A stretch of 64,000 nucleotides of DNA from Mucilaginibacter tundrae (GCF_013408825.1 NZ_JACCBZ010000002.1:186001-250000); one strand, 5' to 3'; shown: positions 54,738-63,116, counted from the stretch's first letter. Notes: a model not told the origin generated them from the letters alone. Numbers and translations: made by a program.

Positions 54738-55661
54738 ATGACAACTCAATTTAAAAGCCTATTACAAGTGTTAGATTATTTCAGAGATGAAAAGACTTGC
54801 ACTACATACTTAGCTAACTCACGCTGGTGTAATACACCGTCTTGTCCTCATTGTGGTAACGTTGGTGCTTATGTAACTAACAGAGGCTTTAAATGTAAAG
54901 CAAAAGAGTGCCATAAAAAATTTACCGTTACAACTGGTACTGTATTTGAAAACACTAAAATTGAATTGCGTTACTGGTTTGCCGCTATCTACTTAGCAAC
55001 TGCACACAAAAAAGGTATTAGCAGCCTGCAATTAAGCCGTGATCTAAACATAACCCAAAAAACTGCATGGTTTTTATTACACCGCATACGTGAAATGCTG
55101 ACTAACAACGCTCCGCAAATGTTAGAGGGTACAGTTGAGGTTGACGAGACTTATATCGGTGGCAAACACCGTAACAAGCATTCTAAGGCACGTAAATTAT
55201 TGAATGAAAAAGGTACAGGCGCAATAAACAAAACGCCCGTAGTGGCAATGTTACAGAGAGATGGAAACATCGTAACAATTGTAACGCCATTGGCTAACGG
55301 CGAAAGTATCAAACCTTTCATCTACGCTAATGTAAAACCTGGAACTACGGTAATAACTGACGGGTTCGGTGCTTATAAAGGCTTAAATAAAGATTACACA
55401 CACGAAGTTGTTATGCACTCTGAAAACGAGTATGTAAGACCGGGAAACATTCACACCAATTCAATCGAGGGCTTTTGGTCACAATTGAAAAGAGGTATCA
55501 TTGGCACATTTCACCAAGTTAGCCCGAAACACTTACACCGCTATTGCCACGAATTCGGCTACAAATACAATACACGTAAAGTATTAGATACTGTACGTTT
55601 TGAGGATGCTATTAAAAATGTTAACGGTAAACGTTTGACTTATGCTAAACTAATTGCTTAA
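54738..55661 (+). CDS. IS1595 family (ISXO2-like) transposase
   Basis: The 307-residue protein has an N-terminal zinc-ribbon (CPHCGNVGAY, then CKAKEC; four Cys at about 31-57) and a helix-turn-helix (SSLQLSRDLNITQKTAWFLL). The ISXO2-like catalytic core carries the acidic residues in VDETYIGG (about 138) and TDGFGAY (about 213), followed by NSIEGFWSQLKRG, which supplies the Asn/Lys of the DDNK pattern. No frameshift or stop is present, so the enzyme looks intact. It mobilises the element bounded at 53983 and 57303. Confidence 0.92.
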   Translation: MTTQFKSLLQVLDYFRDEKTCTTYLANSRWCNTPSCPHCGNVGAYVTNRGFKCKAKECHKKFTVTTGTVFENTKIELRYWFAAIYLATAHKKGISSLQLSRDLNITQKTAWFLLHRIREMLTNNAPQMLEGTVEVDETYIGGKHRNKHSKARKLLNEKGTGAINKTPVVAMLQRDGNIVTIVTPLANGESIKPFIYANVKPGTTVITDGFGAYKGLNKDYTHEVVMHSENEYVRPGNIHTNSIEGFWSQLKRGIIGTFHQVSPKHLHRYCHEFGYKYNTRKVLDTVRFEDAIKNVNGKRLTYAKLIA

Positions 55662-55669
55662 TTTTGAAT

Positions 55670-55816
55670 ATGGCAAAGAAAAAAACAGAACCAAAGCCAC
55701 GTGCTGAAAAGTATGAAACTAAATTGGCTATTAATGGAACGTTAGAAGATGTGTTAAAGGTTTCTTTTTTGGGAAAACCAAATCAAATTAAAAGCAACGA
55801 CTCTAAAAAAAGTTAA
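55670..55816 (+). CDS. 48-residue ORF directly after the transposase
   Basis: An ATG 8 bp after the transposase stop opens a 48-residue frame: MAKKKTEPKPRAEKYETKLA, then INGTLEDVLKVSFLGKP, then a Lys/Ser tail. The basic start and the KYE-K-x-NGT-x-x-DVLKVS block look like a genuine small protein, not random sequence. The close spacing suggests it is made with the transposase. No function is known to me; it could be an accessory transposition factor (speculation). Confidence 0.55.
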   Translation: MAKKKTEPKPRAEKYETKLAINGTLEDVLKVSFLGKPNQIKSNDSKKS

Positions 55817-55876
55817 TTCAGTAAGCAATGTTAACAAACTTAATTTAATCTGATTTTTTTAATAGCTAAACTTTTA

Positions 55877-55884
55877 TATCTTTG
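55877..55884 (+). promoter_or_regulatory. -7 box inside the transposon upstream of the 59-aa ORF
   Basis: TATCTTTG fits TAnnTTTG in an AT-rich stretch about 105 bp before the ATG at 55989. No matching -33 box is clear. Confidence 0.35.
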
Positions 55885-55988
55885 CGACCCGCAAAATTTT
55901 ACAAAAATATTTGTATTTTTAATTTTACAATTTGTATGTTTGTTGCGTTGAAACTATAAATATTGTATACAAAGATATTTTTGCTCAT

Positions 55989-56168
55989 ATGAAAAATTAC
56001 ACTCACATTGCGAAAATATACGGGTTCAAATGTTATTTTAACGAAAACACTGGAGAAATTGAAGGTGTAAATTGGATTGAAAATAAACTTATTGAATTGT
56101 TTGTATGGATTGATGTAACCTTCACATCAAATGATGCGTTTAAAATTGAAATACTTGAAAAACTTTAA
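55989..56168 (+). CDS. 59-residue hypothetical protein, transposon passenger
   Basis: From the ATG at 55989 the frame reads MKNYTHIAKIYGFKCYFNEN, then TGEIEGVNWIENKLIELF, an ordered alternation of hydrophobic and polar residues. An upstream start at 55932 would add a less convincing Cys-rich leader. A putative -7 box lies upstream. No family is recognised and no function is proposed. Confidence 0.45.
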   Translation: MKNYTHIAKIYGFKCYFNENTGEIEGVNWIENKLIELFVWIDVTFTSNDAFKIEILEKL

Positions 56169-56248
56169 TTTTATTGGATTGTAGTTGTAAAAGGAGGGTT
56201 GGAGAGACTAAATCCCCAACCGACCTTATAGTGATTAAAAAAACTCAG

Positions 56249-56502
56249 CCCGACCGCTTATTTTTTAATTACTATCTTAAAGGGTTTGCCGTTTGCCCTT
56301 CTTATGACTTTACCGTTTTTCAACGTAATAGTCATTCGGAAAATGACAGTTCTTTCGTCTTTTTTGCTTATGTCTGACATATAGAAACTTTTACATGCAT
56401 CCTTTGGTACATGTTTTCAGATTTCACGCTCCCAATCTGATTAGTAGGGATTACTTAACACTTTTAGTCTAAATTTTTGTCCCGACCAGTTAAGCGGTCG
56501 GG
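56249..56502. repeat. 12-bp inverted repeats flanking a 40-aa ORF
   Basis: CCCGACCGCTTA at 56249-56260 is the exact complement of TAAGCGGTCGGG at 56491-56502. The right copy is also part of a local hairpin, GTCCCGACC...GGTCGGGAC (56479-56504). The left copy contains the stop codon of the 40-aa ORF. Confidence 0.65.
56258..56380 (-). CDS. 40-residue basic ORF inside the transposon
   Basis: On the minus strand an ATG at 56380 reads MSDISKKDERTVIFRMTITL, then KNGKVIRRANGKPFKIVIKK and a stop. The K-D-E-R-T-V-I-F-R..ITLKNGK block resembles, from memory, small Bacteroidetes proteins found near mobile DNA. An eight-T run follows 10-20 bp after the stop. It is too short for certainty, and the function is unknown. 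Confidence 0.45.
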   Translation of the reverse strand: MSDISKKDERTVIFRMTITLKNGKVIRRANGKPFKIVIKK

Positions 56503-56840
56503 ACAATGGCTTTACATTCACAATTTTTCATTGAAACAAAATAGGTGTCAACAAAAAGGACGTTCATATTAGCCGACATAAGCGTTGTAAATATATAAAA
56601 TCTCTTTTAAAATCAAAAATATTTTTTTCTTGTATCCCATACTACCTAACTATTATCATTCGTCACAGGGCTTAAAAATGGGTATTAATGGGGTGTAGAT
56701 ATTTTTCCACACTATTATGACTTTTATTCTTATATTAACTCATTGGCGAAAAAAGCTACATTTTCAACCGAAAATTACGGCTTGCTTTAATTCTATACAT
56801 TAAATCGTAAATTCCTTACATTCGCTTAAACCTTTTCAAG
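56381..56840. other. Transposon internal stretch without a convincing gene
   Basis: These 460 bp are AT-rich. Apart from the hairpin at 56479-56504 I see no supported gene, promoter or repeat. Confidence 0.4.
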
Positions 56841-57263
56841 ATGAAAAAACTACTGCTTGCCTTATTGCTATTGCCTATATTATGCCATGCTCAAAAGTTT
56901 ATCGGCATGGATAAAGCTACTTTGATGAATTACCAAACTAATGATGGTGCTTATTTTGACGGTGTAAAATATACAACTGATGGGATAGCATTTTTAGAAT
57001 ATAGTTACTCATTAAAAAAAATGGAAACTAATGACATATCTCTTGAGGCATTCTATTTAAATGACCAAAATATTTGTACATCCTATAAGATAGCATTTAG
57101 AAGTCAAAACTCTTTAGAATACGTAGTAAACCATTACAAGACAGATACAAACTTTGTTAAAATACCTGAAAAGTTTGGATGGTACAATGTTAAGATAGAT
57201 TGTACGGTTCAAATAGAACTTAAAGATAGTGGGGGCTATATTTTATCGTGCGCTAAACGCTAA
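56841..57263 (+). CDS. Secreted 140-residue hypothetical protein, transposon passenger
   Basis: The protein has a clean signal peptide (MKKLLLALLLLPILCHAQ, cleavage after HA or HAQ) and a mature domain of about 122 residues with alternating strands (DGIAFLEYSYSLKKM; ICTSYKIAFRS; YNVKIDCTVQIELK). Four cysteines (one in the signal, the others at about 76, 119 and 137) are spaced without a known pattern. It ends 12 bp before the matching part of the right inverted repeat, so it travels with the element. Family and function are not recognised. Confidence 0.7.
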   Translation: MKKLLLALLLLPILCHAQKFIGMDKATLMNYQTNDGAYFDGVKYTTDGIAFLEYSYSLKKMETNDISLEAFYLNDQNICTSYKIAFRSQNSLEYVVNHYKTDTNFVKIPEKFGWYNVKIDCTVQIELKDSGGYILSCAKR

Positions 57264-57274
57264 TTTTTAAATTA

Positions 57275-57303
57275 ACTTTGTCCCAACTCCTATATAGTTA
57301 CCC
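57275..57303 (-). repeat. Right terminal inverted repeat of the IS1595-type element
   Basis: The sequence AACTTTGTCCCAACT, then CC, then TATATAGTTACCC is the inverted partner of the left end at 53983. The CCC at 57301-57303 overlaps the target duplication. Confidence 0.85.
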
Positions 57304-57327
57304 TCTCAAGAGGGGAACTGGCTTCGT

Positions 57328-59787
57328 TTATCCTTTTAGAATTTCGATATGTTTAAAATTTTTGCTGAAGTTAAACTCGAGGTTTTTGTTTTTGTCGATG
57401 GAGTATTCGGTTATCTCTTTGCCGTCGGCTACAATTTTATAGGGTTTGAACGGCAGGCCCGCGATATTGAAGTGATAACCGTCGTAACGTGGGGTATATA
57501 AACCTTCCATACTTTGTTCAATGGTCATTTTCTTCTCATCGCCGCTTACAACAAACTTTTTCTCCAAGTAGATATCCTGTTCGTAAGCGAAGGTTTCGCC
57601 GTAATCTTCAAACAGGAAGGAATTCACCTCGTAGTCGCTGTAATAAATATTCAGTTTCACCTCGGTTATTTCTTTTTCGCCAACGTATTGCATTACGGGG
57701 TATTCGGGGATAACGGAACCAGCTTTTACAAAAATAGGGATAGTTTCCAGCGGTGTTAGCACGTTTACTTCTTTTCCGCCTTCGGCACTTTCGTTTGTCC
57801 AGAAGTTGTACCATTTACCTTTTGGCAAGTATACATTACGGTTGGTTTGTCCGGGCTCTAATACCGGGCAAACTAATATTTTATCGCCATAGGTAAACTC
57901 ATCCTGGCGGAAATGATTCAGCAACACATCCTGCTCCTGCATTACTATCGGCCTTAATATAGGGAAGCCATAACGGTGATGCTCCCAGAATGTGGAGTAT
58001 AGGTATGGGATGAGCCTATAACGCAGCTCGATAAACTTGCGGTTGATGGCGGTGAATGGCTCGCCGAAGCTCCATGGCTCGCGTTCCTTGGTATCACCGG
58101 CAGAGTGCGCGCGCATAAATGGGGAAAACGTTCCCATCTGAATCCAGCGGGTAAACAGCTCGCCATCAGGCTCGCCGCTAAAGCCACCGATATCTGTTCC
58201 GCAGAAAGAGATACCTGAAATGGATAAGCGCTGGCATTGGATGTTACCTAATTTTAGGTGTTCCCAGCTGGCTACGTTGTCACCCGTCCACACGGACGAA
58301 AAGCGTTGCACACCCGAGTAACCCGCCCGGGTAATGGTGAAAGGGCGTTTATTTTTCATGATAGCGCGCAAGCCCTCGTAGGTAGCGCGCACCATTTGCA
58401 TTCCATAAATATTGTGAGCCTTACGGTGCGATCCGCGATGCCCGTCATACTGGTGGCGAACATCGTCAGGGAAAGTGCCTGCACCAAAAACGGCCGGCTC
58501 GTTCATATCGTTCCAAACACCGGCAACGCCTATTTTCACCAATTCATCAAACAAACCACCCCACCAGGTACGAACCTCCGGGTTAGTAAAATCAGGAAAC
58601 TGACAACGGCCCGGCCACACATGGCCTTCCATAAAATAATCATCGCTACGGCGGCAGAAATAATGGTTCTTTTTACCCTCTTTAAATACTTCGTAGTTAT
58701 CGTCCACACGGATACCGGGGTCAATAATTACGACGGTTTTAAAACCATCAGCCGCTAATTCGGCTATCATTTTTTTAGGGTTAGGGAAATATTTGTTATT
58801 CCAGGTAAAACAGCGATAACCATCCATGTAATCAATATCTAAATAGATACCATCGCATGGGATTTTATTTTCGCGGAAGCCATTGGTGATCTTTTTAACC
58901 TTTGCCTCGGGGTAATAGCTCCAGCGGCATTGGTGATAGCCCAGTGCCCAAAGTGGTGGCATTGGGTGAGTACCGGTTAACAAATGATAGCTTTTTACCA
59001 CATCCATCATATGCGGACCGTGGATATAATAGTATTGCAACTCTCCGCCATCTGCCCAAAAACTGGTTTTGGTTTTATCCTCGGCACCGAAATCAAACTG
59101 AGCCTTGAAGGTATTGTCAAAGAAAATACCGTGTGCTATATCCTCATTCAAACTGATATAGAACGGGATGCTGCGGTACAGCGGATCCTGGTTCCAGGCA
59201 AATGAATAGGCGTCGGTGTTCCAGTTTTTTAAGCGTTTACCCCGAAGGTTAAATTCGGTTGGTTTATCACCCAAGCCGAAAAAGCTTTCTTCCGCCTGGC
59301 AAGTTTTTGTGCAGAACACGTAATACCCACCAAACTTTACGTTTTCTTCCCAATGCATCGGCACTGCATCGGCACTGGTGACATGGTTATTTTTATCAGA
59401 GAATGAAATAAAGAAATCTTTTTTGCGGATGTGGCAGTTTACTACCCTTGTTGCCACTAAAAATTCAGATTCTGTTTCTAACAGTTCAAATTCAGGTGCC
59501 CTGTGCTCTAATTTAGGAACGGCATAGGAAAACTCCTCTAAGAAAACGCCATGTGGCGCCAGGCGAACCCGGATGATCTCATCGGTAACAACGGTTACTT
59601 CAACTTTTGCATCGCCATCACTAAAGTAGATTTTATTCCCCGTTTTTTCGGCATTATTGGGTATGCCGAGGTATTTTTTTATAACAGGCTTTATATCGGC
59701 AGCAGGATTATTTACGTGATGAAATGGTTCATCCTCTTCAACTAACCTGTTGATTAACAAATCTGTATTAAGTATATTTTCTTCCAT
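57328..59787 (-). CDS. Glycoside hydrolase family 31 alpha-glucosidase
   Basis: The 819-residue cytoplasmic enzyme shows GH31 motifs: ESFFGLGDKPTEFNLRGKRL (N-terminal beta-sandwich/galactose-mutarotase-like part), DGIYLDIDYMDGYRCFTW, the catalytic nucleophile Asp in GVWNDMNEPAVFG (about 427) and the acid/base segment RPFTITRAGYSGVQRF with WTGDN. No signal peptide is seen. It should release glucose from maltose/isomaltose-type alpha-glucans, in keeping with glgB, pgmB and GH65 nearby. The transposon inserted 24 bp beyond its stop. Confidence 0.94.
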   Translation of the reverse strand: MEENILNTDLLINRLVEEDEPFHHVNNPAADIKPVIKKYLGIPNNAEKTGNKIYFSDGDAKVEVTVVTDEIIRVRLAPHGVFLEEFSYAVPKLEHRAPEFELLETESEFLVATRVVNCHIRKKDFFISFSDKNNHVTSADAVPMHWEENVKFGGYYVFCTKTCQAEESFFGLGDKPTEFNLRGKRLKNWNTDAYSFAWNQDPLYRSIPFYISLNEDIAHGIFFDNTFKAQFDFGAEDKTKTSFWADGGELQYYYIHGPHMMDVVKSYHLLTGTHPMPPLWALGYHQCRWSYYPEAKVKKITNGFRENKIPCDGIYLDIDYMDGYRCFTWNNKYFPNPKKMIAELAADGFKTVVIIDPGIRVDDNYEVFKEGKKNHYFCRRSDDYFMEGHVWPGRCQFPDFTNPEVRTWWGGLFDELVKIGVAGVWNDMNEPAVFGAGTFPDDVRHQYDGHRGSHRKAHNIYGMQMVRATYEGLRAIMKNKRPFTITRAGYSGVQRFSSVWTGDNVASWEHLKLGNIQCQRLSISGISFCGTDIGGFSGEPDGELFTRWIQMGTFSPFMRAHSAGDTKEREPWSFGEPFTAINRKFIELRYRLIPYLYSTFWEHHRYGFPILRPIVMQEQDVLLNHFRQDEFTYGDKILVCPVLEPGQTNRNVYLPKGKWYNFWTNESAEGGKEVNVLTPLETIPIFVKAGSVIPEYPVMQYVGEKEITEVKLNIYYSDYEVNSFLFEDYGETFAYEQDIYLEKKFVVSGDEKKMTIEQSMEGLYTPRYDGYHFNIAGLPFKPYKIVADGKEITEYSIDKNKNLEFNFSKNFKHIEILKG

Positions 59788-59899
59788 TTAAATCAATTAG
59801 CTACAATAAACACGTTTTAGCATATAAGTTATACGCAATATACGAATTATCTGTTTTAAATGGTAGGGCTATAATTGTGCCAAGGGGTGGTGAGTGCGT

Positions 59900-60125
59900 G
59901 GATTTAGATTTGCCTATTGTATAACTTGTCTATGGGTATCGCTAACGCTATGTTTTTCTTTCTTTTGGCCGTCAAAAGAAAGAAACAAAGAAAACTCTCG
60001 GCTACGTTCTGATCCTACTTTGGGTTGTGCTTGTACTTTGACTTGTGGTTGCCGGATCAGCCCTGATGCCGATTGGGAACGGTGAACTTCAGGTTGTGCT
60101 TTATCTTTTTGGAACGTCATTGCTG
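59900..60125. repeat. ~225-bp dispersed repeat, copy A
   Basis: The block shared with 62724-62955 includes TTCTTTCTTTTGGCCGTC followed by AAAAGAAAG, GTTCTGATCCTACTTTGG, GGTTGCCGGATCAGCCCT and GAACGGTGAAC. Short open frames inside it are not supported. The remaining spacer to 60317 holds only the usp terminator and a GC-rich stretch (60180-60245) without a gene. Confidence 0.8.
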
Positions 60126-60249
60126 TAAGGACGGTAAAGTTTTAGATGAAAGAGAGTTGCTTTTGCGCGCTTCGTTGACTCACCCGACTTTCTCCGTTGG
60201 CCAACGGATGGTCGACCCTCTCTCCGCCTGCGGCGCATAGGGGGTGAGC

Positions 60250-60290
60250 TGCATTAAATAAATAAAGCCGCTTTTGGCGGCTTTAAGGTT
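60250..60290 (-). terminator. Rho-independent terminator after the usp gene
   Basis: AAAGCCGC (60264-60271) pairs with GCGGCTTT (60277-60284), and on the minus strand the stem runs into TTTATTTATTT. It lies about 30 bp after the usp stop. Confidence 0.78.
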
Positions 60291-60317
60291 GTGAAATTGT
60301 ATAAAACTTAGGTTGGG

Positions 60318-61139
60318 TTATTCGTGCAGTACAAGGATAGCCTTTACTGTTTTGTTCATGATCTGGTTTACGGTGCTGCGGTTAAACAGGCGATAAACAA
60401 TGTTGTGGTGGTGTTTTACCAGGCACAAAATATCGGTATTATTATCCTCCACAAACTTCATAATACCATTTAATGGGCGGCTATCAGTTATATAATTAAA
60501 ATCCAGTTTAGCATTTTTAATTAAGTCCCGTAGCTTACTTTCGCCGGCTTCAATGTATTTTGAGTCCTTTCTTTCGGCAACATACAATACTTTCATGTTT
60601 TTCGATCCGAAAGCTTCAACCATCTCATTCAAAGCATTTACATCATCGGCAGAAAGCCTGGTTTCATAATCGGTTGCCAGTGTAATTACCGGCACTCCTG
60701 AAAACTTACTTTCCAGCGGGATGATAAGTGTCGGTATTTTTACTGCCGAAACAATGGTGCTTACGTTACTGCCTACAATGCCCGCAATGCCGGTTGACCC
60801 CGTAAGACCTAAAGTTAGTACCTCCACGTGGTGCTGGTCAATATACTTGTTTATCACATTCTTCAGGAATCCTACGCCGCAAACGGTGGTTACTTCAATA
60901 TCTTTAAACTCATCGTGGTCGGTAAATTTTGCTACCCAATCTTTTAGCGCCTGGCGTTTATTGTTGTAGTAGTCATCGATAAAGATCGCGTTGTAGGTGT
61001 TATTGTTGATTCCTTCGGTGGGCCCGATGGCATGTATGGCGCATACTTCCATGTTTAATACTTTAGCCAAGTGCATAGCATATTCCATGGCATTGGCCGC
61101 GCTGTTTGAAAAATCTGTAGCAACAAGTATTTGTTTCAT
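60318..61139 (-). CDS. Universal stress protein, two tandem domains
   Basis: The 273-residue protein has two USP folds. The first (about 1-140) opens KQILVATDFSNSAANAMEYA and contains the ATP-binding pattern GLTGSTGIAGIVGSNVSTIV. The second (about 150-273) is degenerate (ITLATDYETRLSADDVNAL; DILCLVKHHHNIVYRLF). Such proteins bind ATP and help under stress by unclear means. It lies 36 bp after the phosphate transporter gene and is probably co-transcribed with it. Confidence 0.92.
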   Translation of the reverse strand: MKQILVATDFSNSAANAMEYAMHLAKVLNMEVCAIHAIGPTEGINNNTYNAIFIDDYYNNKRQALKDWVAKFTDHDEFKDIEVTTVCGVGFLKNVINKYIDQHHVEVLTLGLTGSTGIAGIVGSNVSTIVSAVKIPTLIIPLESKFSGVPVITLATDYETRLSADDVNALNEMVEAFGSKNMKVLYVAERKDSKYIEAGESKLRDLIKNAKLDFNYITDSRPLNGIMKFVEDNNTDILCLVKHHHNIVYRLFNRSTVNQIMNKTVKAILVLHE

Positions 61140-61175
61140 TTTTTCAATATTTTTAAGTGAATTTGCTTTAAAGCA

Positions 61176-62594
61176 TTAAATAAATAAGTGGAAGAACAGG
61201 AATAATAAAAATGCTAAAATTATAGCAACCGGCAAAGTTAATACCCATGCTAAAGCTATATTTTTTAACGTTTTACTATTTAGATTGCCCGCTCCACCTG
61301 ATGCCAGCATAGAGCCGGCAATACCGCTTGATAGTACGTGTGTGGTACTTACCGGTAAACCAAAGCTACTGCTTAAGCCGATGGTTGCCGCGGCCACCAG
61401 TTCAGAACTTGCGCCCTGAGCATAGTTCAAATGCTGGTTACCTATTTTTTCGCCGATGGTTACTACGATACGTTTCCAGCCTACCATGGTACCAATACCT
61501 AGTGAGATAGAGATGGTAGCGATAACCCAGATTGGCGCGAAATCGGTAAGGCCGATAATATCTTTTGATGCGGAAGTTACCGTGGCCCTGTCTTTATTAA
61601 CCCATTTGATGTCTTTTGCGGCTAACAGCGCGGTTATGCCGCTGCTTACGGTCTTGATTTGCTTGCGGAACTTGTAGGTTTTATTCGTATCCGTTTTGCT
61701 GGCTAATTGTATTTTGGTTTTTTCGATAGCGCTATCGGTTTTAAGCAATAAGGCTTTGCTTGCCGCGCCGGTAGCGTTGGTATGCATAAATACCTGCTCG
61801 GTTTTATTTAATGAAGCAAGTATTTTATCATTATGGATCGCATGGTTCACTGCGAATTTAGCGGGAAGGAACGCGATCAGGATCAGCATTAACAGGCCAA
61901 CACCTTTTTGTCCGTCGTTACTGCCGTGGAAGAAGCTTACCAGCGTACAGGTGGTGATCAGTAATAAACGGATGAGTATTGGCGGGGTATCTTCGTCACC
62001 TTGCGGAATGTGGAACAGGGCCTTCCATTTAATCACGTGGATCAGCAAATACATTAATCCCGCTGCAGCGCCGAAACCAATCAGTGGTGAAAGGATCAGC
62101 GATAAACCAATTTCTTTTGCTTTATCCCAGTTTACACCGGCACCGCCGTAGTACCAGGTAAAGGCTATACTGGCACCGATCATGGCGCCAATTAAGGTAT
62201 GTGAACTTGAACACGGGATACCTAAGTACCATGTACCTAAATTCCATACTATAGAGGCAAGCAATACTGACAATACCATGCAGGCACCGACACTCACGGG
62301 CAACTTCATTAATTCATCTAAGGGTAATAGCTTTAAGATACCCATGGCTACTGCTACGCCACCTAAAAATACGCCGAGGAAATTCCAGGTACCCGACCAC
62401 GGAATTGCATAAATCGGTTTTAATGCTTTGGTGTAAATAACCGTAGCCACAGCGTTTGCAGTATCGTGAAAACCATTAACAAACTCAAAGCCGACAACCG
62501 CCAGTAAACAAATTGCAAAAACAATTAGCAGCGATGTGCTTAGGTTAACCTCGCCAAGTAATGGTAGGGTAATAGCACTTAATACATGGAGCAT
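61176..62594 (-). CDS. PiT family inorganic phosphate transporter
   Basis: The 472-residue membrane protein has the two family signatures: FEFVNGFHDTANAVATVIY near the N-terminus and FHGSNDGQKGVGLLMLIL in the middle, with about ten helices split by a cytoplasmic loop (about 260-350) rich in K, T and S. It imports phosphate with protons or cations. The usp gene follows. A TTGATTA...TAATCAA inverted repeat (62624-62643) lies 30 bp upstream of the start and could be an operator. Confidence 0.93.
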   Translation of the reverse strand: MLHVLSAITLPLLGEVNLSTSLLIVFAICLLAVVGFEFVNGFHDTANAVATVIYTKALKPIYAIPWSGTWNFLGVFLGGVAVAMGILKLLPLDELMKLPVSVGACMVLSVLLASIVWNLGTWYLGIPCSSSHTLIGAMIGASIAFTWYYGGAGVNWDKAKEIGLSLILSPLIGFGAAAGLMYLLIHVIKWKALFHIPQGDEDTPPILIRLLLITTCTLVSFFHGSNDGQKGVGLLMLILIAFLPAKFAVNHAIHNDKILASLNKTEQVFMHTNATGAASKALLLKTDSAIEKTKIQLASKTDTNKTYKFRKQIKTVSSGITALLAAKDIKWVNKDRATVTSASKDIIGLTDFAPIWVIATISISLGIGTMVGWKRIVVTIGEKIGNQHLNYAQGASSELVAAATIGLSSSFGLPVSTTHVLSSGIAGSMLASGGAGNLNSKTLKNIALAWVLTLPVAIILAFLLFLFFHLFI

Positions 62595-62623
62595 AATTTG
62601 ATTTTTTGGGTGAGCAATAGTGA

Positions 62624-62643
62624 TTGATTAGTTTATTAATCAA
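62624..62643. promoter_or_regulatory. Possible operator upstream of the phosphate transporter
   Basis: TTGATTA, GTTTAT, TAATCAA form a 7-bp inverted repeat 30-50 bp upstream of the start codon. No known consensus is matched, so this is only a candidate. Confidence 0.3.
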
Positions 62644-62723
62644 AGAAATCGATATCAGGCTTATTTCACGAAAAAATCAGATTATCAAATTGTTACGTTA
62701 TTCTGTAGTGTATGTTAATGGTG

Positions 62724-62955
62724 GGTTTGGATTTGCTTGTTGTATACTTGTCTCGGGTATCGCTGCGCTAAGCGTTACTTTCTTTTGACCGTCAAAAGAA
62801 AGTAACCAAAGAAAACTCCCGGCTGCGTTCTGATCCTACTTTGGCTTGTGCTTTTAATTGGGCCTGTGGTTGCCGGATCAGCCCTAATGCCGATTTGGAA
62901 CGGTGAACGGTTGGTTTGTGCTTTACTTGGTTGCTTTTCTTTTTGTCATTGCAAT
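62724..62955. repeat. ~225-bp dispersed repeat, copy B
   Basis: It is in the same orientation as copy A (59900-60125) and shares its order of blocks. In this copy GTTACTTTCTTTTGAC and GTCAAAAGAAAGTAAC (62774-62806) form a perfect 16-bp stem with a one-base loop. The rest of the 520-bp PiT-pgmB spacer shows no supported gene. Confidence 0.8.
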
Positions 62956-63116
62956 GCGGTAGGTGGTGACTGGTGCATACCTCGCTCCGGCACCCGCCAC
63001 CCCGCTCCTACTTATAAACTAACCGTTGAACAATCCCACCGAATCAATATTTGTAAATTAACTTAGACGGGGTTATGAAAAAACGTTACCTTAGTGTCAA
63101 TTGTACATATAGATAA

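Larger units (their letters stand above)
53983..57303. mobile_element. IS1595-type (ISXO2-like) transposon with passenger genes, 3.3 kb
   Basis: The left end GGGTAACTATATACAAGTTG plus GGACA and the right end, read inverted as GGGTAACTATATAGGAGTTG plus GGACA, match at 23 of the first 25 positions, with a further AAAGTTAA match after a 4-bp offset. The flanks share CCTCTCAA (53975-53982 and 57302-57309), which fits the 8-bp duplications typical of the family; because CC overlaps the element end it could also be scored as 6 bp (TCTCAA). Contents: HEPN-like gene (minus), DDNK transposase, 48-aa and 59-aa ORFs (plus), 40-aa ORF (minus) and a 140-aa secreted protein (plus). Most IS1595 elements are about 1 kb, so this is a passenger-carrying form. 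Confidence 0.85.

Noticed and set aside
56174..56377. 67-codon plus-strand frame in the transposon
   Set aside because: It is the complement of the more protein-like 40-aa minus-strand ORF and covers one of the inverted repeats.
56479..56504. Hairpin GTCCCGACC/GGTCGGGAC as a terminator
   Set aside because: The T-run precedes it on the plus strand and A residues follow on the minus strand, so it lacks the terminator layout in either direction.
59894..60120. Short frames on both strands in the GH31-usp spacer
   Set aside because: They lie within dispersed repeat copy A and have no protein-like features.
62848..63066. 72-codon frame in the PiT-pgmB spacer
   Set aside because: It begins inside dispersed repeat copy B, and the equivalent frame is not kept in copy A.
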